Positions 23,435-23,518 of a stretch of 23,518 nt of DNA are shown in pieces. The stretch spans positions 1-23,518 of the forward strand of contig JAWXUU010000021.1 in assembly GCA_044426085.1 (NCBI GenBank), in the 5' to 3' direction. This DNA is from JAWXUU01 sp044426085 (GTDB taxonomy: Bacteria; Bacillota; Clostridia; Christensenellales; CAMQZB01). Below the pieces are notes generated by a model. That model was not told where the DNA came from and made no database searches. It was given only the letters and a program-made list of their open reading frames with translations. Every line of letters starts with the position of its first letter. Within the stretch, counting starts at the first letter, position 1. A program made the translations under genes and the position numbers.

Positions 23435-23518
23435 ACGCGGGTCGATGTGGGCATCGACCCCTACGTTTTTTGTTTCACATAATTATGGGTGTTTTTGCCT
23501 GAACGCGGGTCGATGCCC
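23435..23518. repeat. Inverted copies of the GGGTCGATG repeat, the last cut by the window edge
   Basis: The copy at 23435-23465 is the reverse complement of the left pair (ACGCGGGTCGATG-TGGG-CATCGACCCCTACG in parts). A further partial copy starts at about 23501 (ACGCGGGTCGATGCCC) and runs off the window. Its loop reads CCC rather than TGGG, so its core is flipped relative to the neighbour. Confidence 0.8.

Noticed and set aside
23144..23454. Open frames of 80-100 codons on the - strand
   Set aside because: They run through the GC-rich palindromic repeats and a terminator, have no ribosome binding site, and show repetitive, non-protein-like composition.

Overview
The window reads as part of a low-GC Firmicutes chromosome, most likely from an uncultured clostridial anaerobe. 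Three things support this: [FeFe] hydrogenases with 4Fe-4S relays, the clostridial gene order mrnC-thyX-rlmB-sigH, and AT-rich intergenic DNA with clear sigma-A promoters and strong GGAGG ribosome binding sites. A SigH-like sigma factor and a SipL-like SPOCS/LysM protein suggest a spore-forming ancestry, though they do not prove that this organism sporulates.

Left part (+ strand, 447-7215). A YkvI-type membrane protein is followed by a hydrogen-metabolism cluster. The cluster holds a NuoE-like [2Fe-2S] protein, a PAS-containing sensory-type [FeFe] hydrogenase, a SpoIIE/PP2C-type phosphatase with an unrecognised C-terminal domain, and then, after a 135-base gap with a hairpin, a second catalytic-type [FeFe] hydrogenase. 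deoD ends this block. The likely logic is that the first three proteins sense H2 or redox state and adjust hydrogenase expression or activity.

Right part (- strand, 22940-7479). Reading in the direction of transcription: a large lipoprotein, a SipL-like spore-coat/morphogenesis protein, ispE, mnmG, pyk, mrnC-thyX-rlmB-sigH, dnaX-ybaB-recR with a small membrane protein, and an HU gene. The two blocks converge at about 7.2-7.5 kb, between back-to-back terminators.

Most unusual features. (1) The tau-linker part of dnaX carries nine perfect DnaA boxes (TTATCCACA in either orientation) within 449 bases. They are read in several frames and encode different peptides, so the DNA sequence rather than the protein appears to be what is kept. 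(2) In the same stretch the dnaX frame breaks. The AAA+ (gamma-like) part ends at 9812, and the tau C-terminal part continues in the +1 frame, with CCC-AGG just before the stop as a possible +1 slip site. (3) Five intergenic regions carry a modular palindromic element built from heptamer arrays (TTAAAAA)n, a TTGTGGTAA border, interchangeable hairpin arms and a variable core that sometimes contains a terminator. Four of the five lie directly at the 3' end of a gene. (4) A second, unrelated palindromic repeat family flanks a terminator at the right edge.

No tRNA, rRNA, CRISPR array, transposase or prophage gene was seen.
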